This document shows, piece by piece, positions 33,468 through 43,127 of a stretch of 64,000 nt of DNA. Numbering within the stretch: position 1 is the stretch's first letter; every line of letters starts with the position of its first letter. The stretch comes from an uncultured Duncaniella sp. (GTDB lineage Bacteria > Bacteroidota > Bacteroidia > Bacteroidales > Muribaculaceae), in the NCBI RefSeq assembly GCF_910578445.1, contig NZ_CAJTQC010000010.1:28392-92391 (forward strand). Direction: 5' to 3'. A program made the translations under genes and the position numbers. The notes beneath the pieces were generated by a model. That model saw only the letters and a list, made by a program, of their open reading frames with translations. It ran no database searches and had not been told where the DNA came from.

Positions 33468-34733
33468 TTACCTGATTTTAAGAGTTACAAAAGTAATGAC
33501 GGCAAGGAATATGCCGACAATCCAGAAGCGGGTGACAATCTTCGACTCCGGAATAGCTCTTAAAGGAGCTTGAATCAGAGCCTCGATTCCCGAATTGCCC
33601 GGTTTCTGATAGTGATGGTGGAGCGGGGTCATCTTGAATATGCGACGACCCTGACCATACTTCTTCTTGGTGTATTTGAAATAGGCCACCTGAAGCATGA
33701 CAGACAGGTCCTCCACAAAAAATATCGCGCACAGTATGGGGATAAGCAATTCCTTGTGGATGAGGATTGCAAACACGGCTATGATGCCACCGATGGTCAG
33801 CGAGCCTGTGTCGCCCATGAATACCTGAGCCGGATAGGCATTATACCACAGGAAGCCTATCAGCGCCCCGATGAAAGCCGACATGAACACAACGAGTTCC
33901 GACGACTGCGGTATATACATTATATTAAGGTATGTCGAGTAGATGACATTGCCTCCGAGATAGGCCATGATGGCAAGAGCCACACAGATGATAGCCGATG
34001 TCCCCGCGCACAGCCCATCAAGTCCGTCGGTAAGATTAGCACCGTTACTTGTAGCCGCCACGACGACAATGACCACGATGACAAACACAATCCAACCTCC
34101 GGCCTGTGCATAGGGCCCCATCCATTGTGTAAGATAGGCATAGTCAAAGTTATTGTCCTTGACAAAAGGAATGGTTGTCTGTGTGGATTTCACATCATGC
34201 GAATCCGAGATATATACCGATTCAACATTATTCTCTGTAGATTCAACCGGTATAACCTCACGCTGAGTTATGTCAGGGCTGAAATACATGGTAAGACCGA
34301 CGATAAGGCCGAGTCCGACCTGACCGATAATCTTGAACTTGCCTTTCATCCCTTCCTTGTCGTGTTTCGCCACCTTAATATAATCATCGCAGAAACCGAG
34401 CGATCCGAGCCAGATGGTCGATATTATCATGAGCAACATATATATGTTACTGAGATCGCCAACAAGCAGACAAGGGACAAGTATGGATATGATTATTATC
34501 ACACCTCCCATAGTCGGAGTACCCGTCTTCTGCATCTGGCCTTCAAGCCCGAGGTCACGGATAATCTCACCAACCTGCATAAGCTGGAGACGGTCGATGA
34601 TCTTACGTCCGAACACAAGCGCGATGAAAAGCGACAGCAGCAGCGCCGCTCCCGAACGGAAAGTGATGTAGCTCATCAGACGAGAGCCGGGGAAATTATA
34701 TTCCTGTAGAAATTCAAACAGATAGTAAAGCAC
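33468..34733 (-). CDS. mraY: Phospho-MurNAc-pentapeptide translocase MraY
   Basis: Integral membrane enzyme that moves phospho-MurNAc-pentapeptide onto undecaprenyl phosphate to make lipid I. The catalytic aspartates are in GFCDDYIKV (near 117) and TDGLDGL, and the HHHYQK motif lies near 370. About ten transmembrane helices. A hydrophilic insertion of about 50 residues (near 150-200, ITQREVIPVESTENNVESV) separates helices; comparable inserts occur in Bacteroidota MraY and explain the length of 421. Confidence 0.97.
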   Translation of the reverse strand: MLYYLFEFLQEYNFPGSRLMSYITFRSGAALLLSLFIALVFGRKIIDRLQLMQVGEIIRDLGLEGQMQKTGTPTMGGVIIIISILVPCLLVGDLSNIYMLLMIISTIWLGSLGFCDDYIKVAKHDKEGMKGKFKIIGQVGLGLIVGLTMYFSPDITQREVIPVESTENNVESVYISDSHDVKSTQTTIPFVKDNNFDYAYLTQWMGPYAQAGGWIVFVIVVIVVVAATSNGANLTDGLDGLCAGTSAIICVALAIMAYLGGNVIYSTYLNIMYIPQSSELVVFMSAFIGALIGFLWYNAYPAQVFMGDTGSLTIGGIIAVFAILIHKELLIPILCAIFFVEDLSVMLQVAYFKYTKKKYGQGRRIFKMTPLHHHYQKPGNSGIEALIQAPLRAIPESKIVTRFWIVGIFLAVITFVTLKIR

Positions 34734-34797
34734 TTTTCTTAATCTGATTTTTTACGTTTTGGTTAAAACAATCGCGTTCTTTATAGTAGCACGATTG

Positions 34798-36258
34798 TCA
34801 CTTTTCGTCAGCTATTATCTCCATGACCACCTCGCGGTCATCGAAATGATGCTTGACACCTTTGATTTCCTGATAATCCTCATGGCCTTTTCCGGCAATG
34901 AGAATGACAGATCCCTTGCCGGCAAGGAGAGCGGCAGTACGTATGGCCTGACGGCGGTCGGTTATGTGGAGAGTCCGCTTGCGGGCCTCTTCGTCAAGCC
35001 CTTCCTCCATATCGTGGAGAATATCCTCAGGCTCTTCAAAACGAGGATTATCCGAGGTGAGAATCAAGCGTTGGCTGCGGGCTGCAGCCTCTTTTGCCAT
35101 AATCGGACGCTTACCCTTATCGCGATTGCCACCTGCACCGACAACGGTGATTATCTCGCCGTCCTTGCCGATGACCTCGCGTATTGCATTGAGGACGTTA
35201 ACAACTGCATCCGGAGTATGGGCATAATCGACGATGGCCGTGTAGCCCTTGGGCGAATGGAATGCCTGAAAACGGCCGGCAACCGGAACAAGACGCGACA
35301 TCTCGCGCAACACATCCTCTTTCGGCCATCCGATCAACACACACGCACCGTAGACGGCAGTAAGGTTGTAGGCATTGAATTTTCCGGTGAAAAGGAGTTC
35401 CACTTCATTGCCGTTGAGCGAAAGAAGTGTTCCGTCGAGTCGCGACTCAACAATACGGCCACGGAAATCAGCATCGCTGCGCAAGGAGTAAGTGTAGCGA
35501 TGCGCGCGCGTGTTCTGCAACATCACTTCTCCAACTTTATCATCTGCATTGGTGAGGGCGAACGCCTCGGCAGGCAGCATGTCGAAAAATTTCTTTTTGG
35601 CGGCCAGATAAGCCTCGAAGGTCTTATGATAATCCAGATGGTCACGTGTCAGATTTGTAAAGATTCCTCCGGCAAAATGCAGCCCGGCTATACGCTGCTG
35701 GTCGGCGGCATGTGAACTGACCTCCATCGCGGCATACTCACACCCTGCCTCCACCATGAGATGGAGCATCTCGTTGAGAGTATAGGGGTCAGGAGTCGTA
35801 TGGTCTGTCGGATATGGCTTGCCGTCCACATAATTGCACACCGTCGAGAGCAGGCCGGTCTTATGACCGAGCAGGCGTGACATCTCATAGATAAGCGTAG
35901 CGGTCGTCGTCTTTCCGTTCGTGCCTGTCACTCCGACCAGCTTCAGTTTTCTCGAAGGATTGTCGAACCACTGCGAAGCAAGATAGCCGAGGGCAATAGC
36001 CGACGACGGGACAACTATATAAGTCACATGGGTGGACAGTTCCGAGGGGAGTTCCTGACACACCACTGCCACAGCCCCCTTTTCTTCGGCCATAGGAATG
36101 AACTTATGGCCATCGACACTCACTCCGGGAACGGCAACAAAAAGTGTTCCGTCCTCAACCTTGCGTGAATCCGATGTGAGAGCGGTGATGTTCTTATCAT
36201 CACTACCGATGATTTTTATAATGTCAAGCGGGGAGAGAAGCTCTTGAAGTTTTTTCAC
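34798..36258 (-). CDS. murE: UDP-MurNAc-tripeptide synthetase MurE
   Basis: Mur ligase adding the third residue of the stem peptide. The ATP loop is GVTGTNGKTTTATLIYEM (about 108-125). The substrate-selective motif reads DNPR (in TSDNPRFEEPEDIL), which is the meso-diaminopimelate form; lysine-type enzymes differ here. The C-terminal domain ends GKGHEDYQEIKGVKHHFDDREV. Length 486. It is 35 bp after ftsI. Confidence 0.97.
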   Translation of the reverse strand: MKKLQELLSPLDIIKIIGSDDKNITALTSDSRKVEDGTLFVAVPGVSVDGHKFIPMAEEKGAVAVVCQELPSELSTHVTYIVVPSSAIALGYLASQWFDNPSRKLKLVGVTGTNGKTTTATLIYEMSRLLGHKTGLLSTVCNYVDGKPYPTDHTTPDPYTLNEMLHLMVEAGCEYAAMEVSSHAADQQRIAGLHFAGGIFTNLTRDHLDYHKTFEAYLAAKKKFFDMLPAEAFALTNADDKVGEVMLQNTRAHRYTYSLRSDADFRGRIVESRLDGTLLSLNGNEVELLFTGKFNAYNLTAVYGACVLIGWPKEDVLREMSRLVPVAGRFQAFHSPKGYTAIVDYAHTPDAVVNVLNAIREVIGKDGEIITVVGAGGNRDKGKRPIMAKEAAARSQRLILTSDNPRFEEPEDILHDMEEGLDEEARKRTLHITDRRQAIRTAALLAGKGSVILIAGKGHEDYQEIKGVKHHFDDREVVMEIIADEK

Positions 36259-36293
36259 TATGATATGTGTTAGAATGTGATTGTATTCATTGA

Positions 36294-38378
36294 TTAATTT
36301 CCAAGGACAAGTCTTACACGTGTCCCCCGAGGCGCTCTTGTTCCCGCAGCCGGTTTCATCGACCTGACATATCCGGAACCGGAGTAAGAGACATTGTAGC
36401 CTGCCGTTTCAAGCGCGACAAGCGCTTCACGGAGACTGTAGCCCTTGACATCAGGGAGAGTTCCTTTTGATGTCGTTGCAGGCGATTTGAGAGCCCGGTG
36501 CGACGGGAGTGAAAACTCGGCCTTAACCCGGTCGTATGCCTTGCGCCCCATCGATGAAGCATAGAAAGTAGGCGCGTCGTTCGACGGAATCTTGCTACGG
36601 TAATCGGAACTGTTGCCCAGCATGCCGCGCGAGTATAGTTTGAGCGCGATATTGCGGAGTACCTGACCGGAAGTGGTAGCCGCGCCGAAATAGTTCTTTG
36701 TCGGATGACAGGTCAGAACCACGCACGAGTATTTCGGATTATCGGCCGGGAAGAATCCACAGAAAGCAAGGCGTTTCTTGCTCGGGTTATACGAACCGTT
36801 TTCAATCATGTAGCACGTGCCTGTCTTTCCTGCAATTCTGACTGTGTTGTTGCGGAGAAAACGGCCTGTGCCGTGATCTCCCCACACCACATTGGTCAGC
36901 ATCTGACGTAGGATTCCTGCAGTGCGCTGCGAACATGCGCGGCCATCGCCCATATAACTTACCGGCATCACCGAGTCAATCGCACCCTTGACCTCCTTGA
37001 CAAGACGCGGACGGACGAAAACACCGTCATTGGCGATGGCGTTGTAGATGGCAAGCGTATAAAGAGGCGGAATCTCTGTCGCATAGCCATAGCTCATACG
37101 CGAAAGGGCTATGCGGCCGCCACGGTCACTTGCGATACTGTCAAACCGCGGGGGGACTTCGCCGGCAATACCGGTGTTCATCGGTTCGAGAAAGCCGAGA
37201 GATTTCACACGCGAGTAGAAAGCGCCAGGATTGTCATTGTATTTTCTGGTGATGATACGGGCCATGCCGATATTGGATGACTGTTCGAGGACATCCCCCG
37301 CACGTATCGACGCCGAATAGTGTGAGTCGGTTATGGGGCGTCCGCCTGCATAGGCCCATCCCGCACCGGTCGGAAGCGTCTCGTCAAGATCCGGAATCAG
37401 TCCGTCCTCCACAGCAATCATCATCGAAAGCGTCTTGACCACCGAACCCGGCTCATAGCCCATCACGGCACGGTTGCGGGCTTCGACATATCCTGCGCCT
37501 CTCGGGTTGCGTTCGAGATTAGAGATTGCTTTTATATCACCGTTTCTCACATCCATGAGCACGGCCACTCCCCAGTCTGCGCCACAGGTGTCAAGCACGT
37601 TGTTGAGCTCGCTCTCGACAATATCCTGCATATTGATATCGATTGTCGTCACAATATCACAGCCCGGGATAGCCGGAACATCGGTCCAGTCAGTAATCTT
37701 TTTTGTAAGATTTATCATCTTGCTGTAACCGATTTTACCGTACAACAGCGAGTCAAGAGCCTTTTCGAGACCGGAAATACCATGTATCTCCTTGCTCTCT
37801 TTCGTTTCACCGACACCACCGATGCTTCGGCGCGCCATGTCGCCATATGGATTGAAACGGCGCATGTATTTCTCGAAAGTCAATCCGTTGCGGTTACGGT
37901 TTTTTATGCTGAAAAACGGGAATGTCCTCAGAGTCTCCATGTCGGTATGCGACAGTCCCGACATAAGCTTATAGGCACGCGGACGTTTCTCGCGCACCTT
38001 GTCAAGAGGTTTCAACAGATGTTTTTTCCATCCGGCTGCATCTCTCACAGGAAAATGCTCAGCCATCCGCGCTGCAAGCTGGTCGATTGTGTCGCGAAAC
38101 AGCTTTTCGTTGAATTTTTCAGCTCGATAGTCAATTCTGGCTGTATAGAAATTGAGATTTGTCGCAAGGACACTACCGTCAGAGGCAAGGATATTGCCTC
38201 GCGGAGGTACTATGACTTTACTCTGCGAGAGAAGTTCGTTGGCTCTATGATTCCACTTATCGGCATCAATTATGGTCGTGTCGCATAGTTTCATCACTAT
38301 ACGCGCCGAGAGAACCAGAATGAGCACGATGATGATGCCGTAACGGAGAAGAATATGACTGCGGTTGTCCTTTTTCAC
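36294..38378 (-). CDS. ftsI: Division-specific penicillin-binding protein FtsI with PASTA domain
   Basis: Class B penicillin-binding protein (transpeptidase) that cross-links septal peptidoglycan with FtsW. One N-terminal membrane helix (about 12-30), a dimerisation/pedestal region, then the transpeptidase domain with SVVK (in YEPGSVVKTLSM), SSN (in LEQSSNIGM) and KTGT (in IAGKTGTCYM). The C-terminal 60 residues form one PASTA repeat (LPDVKGYSLREALVALETAGYNV split over two strands). Length 694. Its ATG overlaps the ftsL stop by one base, so the two are translationally coupled. Confidence 0.96.
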   Translation of the reverse strand: MKKDNRSHILLRYGIIIVLILVLSARIVMKLCDTTIIDADKWNHRANELLSQSKVIVPPRGNILASDGSVLATNLNFYTARIDYRAEKFNEKLFRDTIDQLAARMAEHFPVRDAAGWKKHLLKPLDKVREKRPRAYKLMSGLSHTDMETLRTFPFFSIKNRNRNGLTFEKYMRRFNPYGDMARRSIGGVGETKESKEIHGISGLEKALDSLLYGKIGYSKMINLTKKITDWTDVPAIPGCDIVTTIDINMQDIVESELNNVLDTCGADWGVAVLMDVRNGDIKAISNLERNPRGAGYVEARNRAVMGYEPGSVVKTLSMMIAVEDGLIPDLDETLPTGAGWAYAGGRPITDSHYSASIRAGDVLEQSSNIGMARIITRKYNDNPGAFYSRVKSLGFLEPMNTGIAGEVPPRFDSIASDRGGRIALSRMSYGYATEIPPLYTLAIYNAIANDGVFVRPRLVKEVKGAIDSVMPVSYMGDGRACSQRTAGILRQMLTNVVWGDHGTGRFLRNNTVRIAGKTGTCYMIENGSYNPSKKRLAFCGFFPADNPKYSCVVLTCHPTKNYFGAATTSGQVLRNIALKLYSRGMLGNSSDYRSKIPSNDAPTFYASSMGRKAYDRVKAEFSLPSHRALKSPATTSKGTLPDVKGYSLREALVALETAGYNVSYSGSGYVRSMKPAAGTRAPRGTRVRLVLGN

Positions 38379-38719
38379 TATTTTGGAATCTTATAGGGTG
38401 GCTGGGACTGTACTTTCAGATTGAGGTGCAGAGAATCTACCAACTGTTGCATCGATGTCTCACGGATACGGCCCATGAAAGCACTGCGTTCCCGCGACTT
38501 TTCGTTGTTTACGATTTCAAGCTTACGTTCAAGGTCTGCGATTTTTTCCATATTGGTCTGGCAGGTGTACTTCGTGGTGATGTAGACCATTGCAACCACT
38601 ACACCGAGAACCACCGGAAGCCAATGACGGGCGAAAAAGTCGCTCGACAATATCTGCCCCCTGAACAGGCGGGATATTAATGACGGACGCCTTGAGGTTT
38701 TGACTGTTCGTGTTGCCAC
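38378..38719 (-). CDS. ftsL: FtsL-like divisome protein
   Basis: A 113-residue bitopic protein with a basic N-terminus, one transmembrane helix (about 33-50, WLPVVLGVVVAMVYITTK) and a short periplasmic coiled coil (about 58-85, EKIADLERKLEIVNNEKSRER). Size, topology and place between rsmH and ftsI fit FtsL, which joins FtsQ to the FtsW-FtsI pair. Sequence similarity in this family is always weak, so the call rests mainly on position and topology. Confidence 0.85.
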   Translation of the reverse strand: MATRTVKTSRRPSLISRLFRGQILSSDFFARHWLPVVLGVVVAMVYITTKYTCQTNMEKIADLERKLEIVNNEKSRERSAFMGRIRETSMQQLVDSLHLNLKVQSQPPYKIPK

Positions 38720-38758
38720 TTCTTATGTTTTTGAGTTGAGAGTTAGCGTTATGGATAT

Positions 38759-39673
38759 CTACAATTTTAGCGCTACGCGGAGCTTTGCGCTGCGTGAGCG
38801 GGGATTACGCTCAATCTCCCCCGCGTCAGGAACAATCGGTTTGTTGCCGAGCGGTTTGAACGGAGCGTTGATTTTTCCGAAAAAGTCCTTGTCGGCTTTT
38901 CCGGCAAAATCGCCTGTCTTCATAAAATTCTTGACCAGACGGTCTTCAAGACTGTGATATGTGATCACCGCAAGCCTTCCACCCGGTTTCAGAACTTTCA
39001 ACGCCCCTTGCAACAGTTCTTTCAGAGCGCCCATCTCGTCATTGACTTCAATGCGGAGAGCCTGAAAAATCTGGGCCAGTTCCTTTTTCTCCTTACGCGG
39101 ATCGATGTGAGGTTTCACAGCCTCGACAAGCTGTCCGATTGTTGTCAGCGGAGCTGACTGGCGCGCCTTCACAATCGAACGTGCCATTGCCCGGCTTTGT
39201 TTCAATTCGCCATAAATGTAGAGAATATCAGCAATTTTCTCCTCCGGCAATGTATTGACAAGATCAGCCGCCGAATGTGACGCCTGACGGTTCATACGCA
39301 TATCGAGCGGTCCGTCGAAACGGAAAGAAAACCCTCTTTCGGTATCATCGAAATGATGGAACGACACTCCAAGGTCGGCCAATACTCCGTCGACTCCGTC
39401 CACGTCATAGTAACACATGAAGTTTGTGATAAAACGGAAATTGGAATAGACCATTGTAAAACGGTCGTCGGCCGGCGCTCTTTTCACCGCATCCTCATCC
39501 TGATCAAACGAATAGAGATGGCCACCCTCCACGGCATCAAGACGTTCCATTATCGCACGCGAATGCCCACCACCACCAAACGTGGCATCGACATATATGC
39601 CACCGGGATGGATGTCAAGAGCATCTATTGTCTCGGGGAGCAGCGCGGGAATATGGTAAACTTCTTCAGCCAT
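38759..39673 (-). CDS. rsmH: 16S rRNA m4C1402 methyltransferase RsmH
   Basis: SAM-dependent methyltransferase acting on N4 of C1402 of 16S rRNA. It opens YHIPALLPETIDALDIHPGGIYVDATFGGGGHSRAIM, with the SAM-binding DATFGGGGHS. DGVLADLGVSFHHFD and the C-terminal TYHSLEDRLVKNFM are also hallmarks. The end NPRSRSAKLRVAL is conserved. Length 304 is normal. It is the first gene of the dcw cluster here; mraZ, often found just before it, is absent. Confidence 0.97.
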   Translation of the reverse strand: MAEEVYHIPALLPETIDALDIHPGGIYVDATFGGGGHSRAIMERLDAVEGGHLYSFDQDEDAVKRAPADDRFTMVYSNFRFITNFMCYYDVDGVDGVLADLGVSFHHFDDTERGFSFRFDGPLDMRMNRQASHSAADLVNTLPEEKIADILYIYGELKQSRAMARSIVKARQSAPLTTIGQLVEAVKPHIDPRKEKKELAQIFQALRIEVNDEMGALKELLQGALKVLKPGGRLAVITYHSLEDRLVKNFMKTGDFAGKADKDFFGKINAPFKPLGNKPIVPDAGEIERNPRSRSAKLRVALKL

Positions 39674-39725
39674 AGAGATTAACTTGCAAGGGATAGTTTA
39701 GAGGGTGTAAAATTACAAAAATTTA

Positions 39726-39733
39726 CAAAACTA
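39726..39733 (-). promoter_or_regulatory. Possible dcw promoter (-7 box TAGTTTTG)
   Basis: The minus strand reads TAGTTTTG 53 bp before rsmH, fitting TAnnTTTG with a leader of about 46 nt. No clear -33 box is seen. This is the only promoter-like element seen ahead of the 12-gene cluster. Confidence 0.35.
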
Positions 39734-39779
39734 AACAGCATAAAAACCACACTTTTTTTCACAATTTATTCTTATCATA

Positions 39780-39801
39780 TTAAACACTTGTTAAACACTT
39801 G
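39780..39801. repeat. Tandem 11-bp direct repeat upstream of rsmH/rdgB
   Basis: TTAAACACTTG occurs twice head to tail (39780-39790, 39791-39801) in the divergent region between rsmH and rdgB. It could be a pair of binding sites. Confidence 0.6.
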
Positions 39802-39943
39802 GCAATCAGACACAGCACCAGAATCGCATAAATTTACAAATGCAAATCATCTGAAAGCCCTCATAATGGCCTCCCGATGTAAGATTCCCATAAATTTAAT
39901 TCCGATAAGCAATATTAAAATACCGAATACGTTTATAATTAAT

Positions 39944-40525
39944 ATGCAAGATATAGTATTCGCGACAAACAATTCCCACAAACTTGAGGAAATCCGCCGT
40001 ATAGTCGGTGGAAAATTCCGTGTATTGTCACTAAAAGAGATTGGCTGTGAGGACGATATACCTGAAACAGCCGACACCCTCGAAGGAAACGCCGTCATGA
40101 AGGCACGTTATGTAAAACAGCATTACGGCTATGATTGTTTTGCCGACGACACAGGCCTCATGGTAAATGCCCTTGACGGTGCGCCCGGTGTCTATTCGGC
40201 CCGCTATGCCGGGCCCGGCCACGACAGCGCCGCCAACATGTCGTTGCTGCTAAAAAACCTTCAGGGAGTGACCGACCGCAGCGCCAGATTCGTCACGGTC
40301 ATCGCGCTGATTCTCAACGGAGTCGAAATGACATTCGAAGGACAGGTGAAGGGCAGGATTCTCACCGAGCCACACGGTGTCGACGGATTCGGCTACGACC
40401 CGATTTTCCAACCCGACGAGAGCGACATGAGTTTTGCCGAAATGAGTCCGGATGCAAAAAACGCCATAAGCCATCGTGGCAGAGCGACGGAAAAGCTCAT
40501 GGCCTATCTGCAGGCGGCCGACTGA
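39944..40525 (+). CDS. rdgB: XTP/dITP (non-canonical purine NTP) pyrophosphatase
   Basis: House-cleaning Ham1/RdgB enzyme that hydrolyses dITP, ITP and XTP to monophosphates so they are not put into DNA or RNA. The start at 39944 (MQDIVFATNNSHKLEEI) gives 193 residues; the open frame upstream of it has no family similarity. The substrate loop is ATNNSHK. FADDTGLMVNALDGAPGVYSARYAG and the C-terminal GFGYDPIF and SHRGRA motifs are intact. The PorZ-like gene follows at 96 bp. Confidence 0.95.
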   Translation: MQDIVFATNNSHKLEEIRRIVGGKFRVLSLKEIGCEDDIPETADTLEGNAVMKARYVKQHYGYDCFADDTGLMVNALDGAPGVYSARYAGPGHDSAANMSLLLKNLQGVTDRSARFVTVIALILNGVEMTFEGQVKGRILTEPHGVDGFGYDPIFQPDESDMSFAEMSPDAKNAISHRGRATEKLMAYLQAAD

Positions 40526-40621
40526 TTGGCCGACAGCTTTATTTCCGGCCGGCGGCATCTCTTTCCCCCAGAAAATAAAATCACCACATTAACCTCTCCA
40601 CCCCCATTGAAAATCACTGCA

Positions 40622-43069
40622 ATGTTACGAAAGCTGACCCTATTGCTCCTTGCACTTCTGCCGGCTGCCATAAACGGCCAGCTCGCCACCGGCAGCTGGA
40701 AAGTCTATCCGGCCTTCGGAACTCCCGACCGCCTGATTGAAACCCCGCAGTTCGTCTACCTCGCAACATCCGGTTCTCTCCACTCTTACGACAAAGTCAA
40801 TGATGAAACCCGCTTTTTCGAGCCACAAGTAGATATCGCAGCCGGCCGCATCAAGGATATTTTCTATAATTTCGACCGACACTATCTTTTTGTAGCCTAC
40901 GAGGACGGTAACATCGACATTATTCCCGATGAAGGAGAGCGCATCAATCTTCCCGACATCAGGAATGCCAATGTCGACAGCAAGACAATCAACGATGTGA
41001 AGTTCGGCGACGGCAAAATCTACATTGCAACCTCATTCGGTTTTGTGATATACAATGACAATTCTTTCGAAGTCGATGAGTCAGGTATTTTCAATGTCAA
41101 TGTGACAAATATCGCCCTCACACCGGACAACATTATCCTCGTGACCAACCCACGGGAATGGACCTACTATGTGACCACATCGCCTAAAAACGGACAGCAT
41201 CACACAATCGACAAGTTCACATTCCTTGTCCAGATATTCTCTGCACCCAAGGGCTTAGTCCCATTAGGCAACAATAATCCGGCAGGCGACACCCACTTCG
41301 CCGTCTATTGTAACAACACGAAACTCTATCATCTGTCAATCGCTGCAAACAACCGCAGCGCCACTCTCGAAGAGACTCCCGTCACGAATACAAAGTCCAT
41401 TTTCACTGCCGACGATGGTGTCTATGCCATCGCTGACGGAAAACTTCTTCATTTCACAGCTCCTTGGACACAGACTTTGGACATCACACTGCCTGAGCCG
41501 TTGCTCAACAATGCGATTTCAACCACCGATGGCCCGAAGTCGCTATGGTCAGCCGATGCCAGCGGACTGGCAAACTACCGCATTGAAGAAAACGGTTCGC
41601 TCACTGTCATGCGCGACCGATATCGCCCGGCAGACGCCACCACATTTTCCGACATCTCCCACATAATCCCCTTGACCGACAACCGTGGTTTCATGATCGC
41701 CAACCACGGCATGAGCGCCCATTTTGCTGTCGGCAACGGAGACTTCCTTGATCTGGTGTATTCCGGCAACATGATTGAAGACGGAAATGTAACGGATATC
41801 GACGCGACCGAAGACCTTACGTTCAAATCATCCGCCTCAGCCGATGGACGCCGCACCAAAGGCGACTATATTTTCTCACCGACATTCCTGCTTGAAGATC
41901 CCGATGACCATGCAATCCATTACATCGGTTCGGGAATCGAAGGCATCTACGTTGTCAAAGACGGACGGCAAATCGGAAAATTTGACGAAAACTCTCTCAT
42001 AAACAAAAACGTAAACTGGGCATGGCGACCAAGCACCGCCCAGTTCGACAAACATGGCAACCTGTTGGTCGGAGTATATACCGAGGATAAAACATGGCCA
42101 CCTCTGATTGTGCTTCCGGCCGATAAACGCCGTAAAGATCCGTCGACAATCACCAAAGAAGACTGGATAGGACTTGACATGGGCGGAACAATCTCCCAAC
42201 GCGACATTGTCATGCACCAGTGTGGCAGGATTCCGGCCATATTCATGTCAGATGCCCAGGCAAAACAAGGATTCTCCGCCTTACATTATGGAAATTCAAT
42301 CACAGATCCGTCCGACGACACAGCTCTTGTCGTTTCGACACTGACAGATCAGGACGGAAAGATATTTTCAACCGACTATATCCTCTGTTTTACAGAAGAC
42401 CAGCGCGGACGCGTATGGGCAGGAACTACCAACGGAATCTTCGAAATCACAAATCCTGCCAACGTCTTTTCGTCTGATTTCCGCATCAACCGTCTCAAAG
42501 TCCCCCGCAATGACGGCACTAACCTCGCCGACTACCTGCTGGAAACTGAAAAGATATATGCCATAGCCGTCGACGCCGCCAATCGTAAATGGATTGCCAC
42601 CGAAGGCTCTGGCATCTATCTCGTCAGCGAAAACGGCGACGAGATTCTTGAGAATTTCAATACCACAAATTCGCCACTGCCCACCAACTGCATCACGGAC
42701 ATCTATGTCGATGCAAACTCAAATTCACTTTTTGTCTCGACTCTGAATGGCCTCTACGAATATTCGTCGACCGCATCTCCCGCCCGTCCCGATTATTCCG
42801 ATGTCATCGCTTACCCCAACCCTGTCACCCCCGACTATACCGGCCTCATAACAATCCGTGGACTAATGGATGAATCACTTGTCAAAATCATGGATGCAGG
42901 CATGCACCTCGTCTACCAGACACGGTCGCAGGGAGGCATGGCTACATGGGACGGCTGCACAATGAACGGCGCGCGCGTTAAAAGCGGAGTCTACTACGTA
43001 TTCGCATCCGTAAGCTCCGAGACCGACTCTCAAGGCGATGTCGTTGCCAAAATCCTTGTTGTTAATTAG
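40622..43069 (+). CDS. PorZ-like beta-propeller protein with T9SS-type C-terminal domain
   Basis: An 815-residue exported protein; the start at 40622 (MLRKLTLLLLALLPAAINGQ) supplies a signal peptide that a longer reading from 40526 would bury. Two beta-propeller halves follow, with repeated IYIATSFGFVIYNDN, RVWAGTTNGIFEI, NRKWIATEGSGIYLV and LFVSTLNGLYEY blades like those of two-component-regulator propellers. The last about 85 residues (IAYPNPVTPDYTGLITIRGL and on to KILVVN) resemble a type IX secretion sorting domain. PorZ is an accessory of type IX secretion at the cell surface in Porphyromonas. The PorZ identity is a family-level inference. Confidence 0.72.
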   Translation: MLRKLTLLLLALLPAAINGQLATGSWKVYPAFGTPDRLIETPQFVYLATSGSLHSYDKVNDETRFFEPQVDIAAGRIKDIFYNFDRHYLFVAYEDGNIDIIPDEGERINLPDIRNANVDSKTINDVKFGDGKIYIATSFGFVIYNDNSFEVDESGIFNVNVTNIALTPDNIILVTNPREWTYYVTTSPKNGQHHTIDKFTFLVQIFSAPKGLVPLGNNNPAGDTHFAVYCNNTKLYHLSIAANNRSATLEETPVTNTKSIFTADDGVYAIADGKLLHFTAPWTQTLDITLPEPLLNNAISTTDGPKSLWSADASGLANYRIEENGSLTVMRDRYRPADATTFSDISHIIPLTDNRGFMIANHGMSAHFAVGNGDFLDLVYSGNMIEDGNVTDIDATEDLTFKSSASADGRRTKGDYIFSPTFLLEDPDDHAIHYIGSGIEGIYVVKDGRQIGKFDENSLINKNVNWAWRPSTAQFDKHGNLLVGVYTEDKTWPPLIVLPADKRRKDPSTITKEDWIGLDMGGTISQRDIVMHQCGRIPAIFMSDAQAKQGFSALHYGNSITDPSDDTALVVSTLTDQDGKIFSTDYILCFTEDQRGRVWAGTTNGIFEITNPANVFSSDFRINRLKVPRNDGTNLADYLLETEKIYAIAVDAANRKWIATEGSGIYLVSENGDEILENFNTTNSPLPTNCITDIYVDANSNSLFVSTLNGLYEYSSTASPARPDYSDVIAYPNPVTPDYTGLITIRGLMDESLVKIMDAGMHLVYQTRSQGGMATWDGCTMNGARVKSGVYYVFASVSSETDSQGDVVAKILVVN

Positions 43070-43127
43070 AACTTAATTTAGAACTCTCAACCCCGTAAGG
43101 ATGTTTTGATACTATATTCTGCTCATT

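Noticed and set aside
33570..34709. 379-codon open frame on the plus strand
   Set aside because: It is antisense to mraY over nearly its full length; mraY has all family motifs, and the translated product is rich in His/Asp/Arg without domain signs.
34759..35715. 318-codon open frame on the plus strand
   Set aside because: Antisense to murE, which is complete and typical; the frame is a by-product of codon bias.
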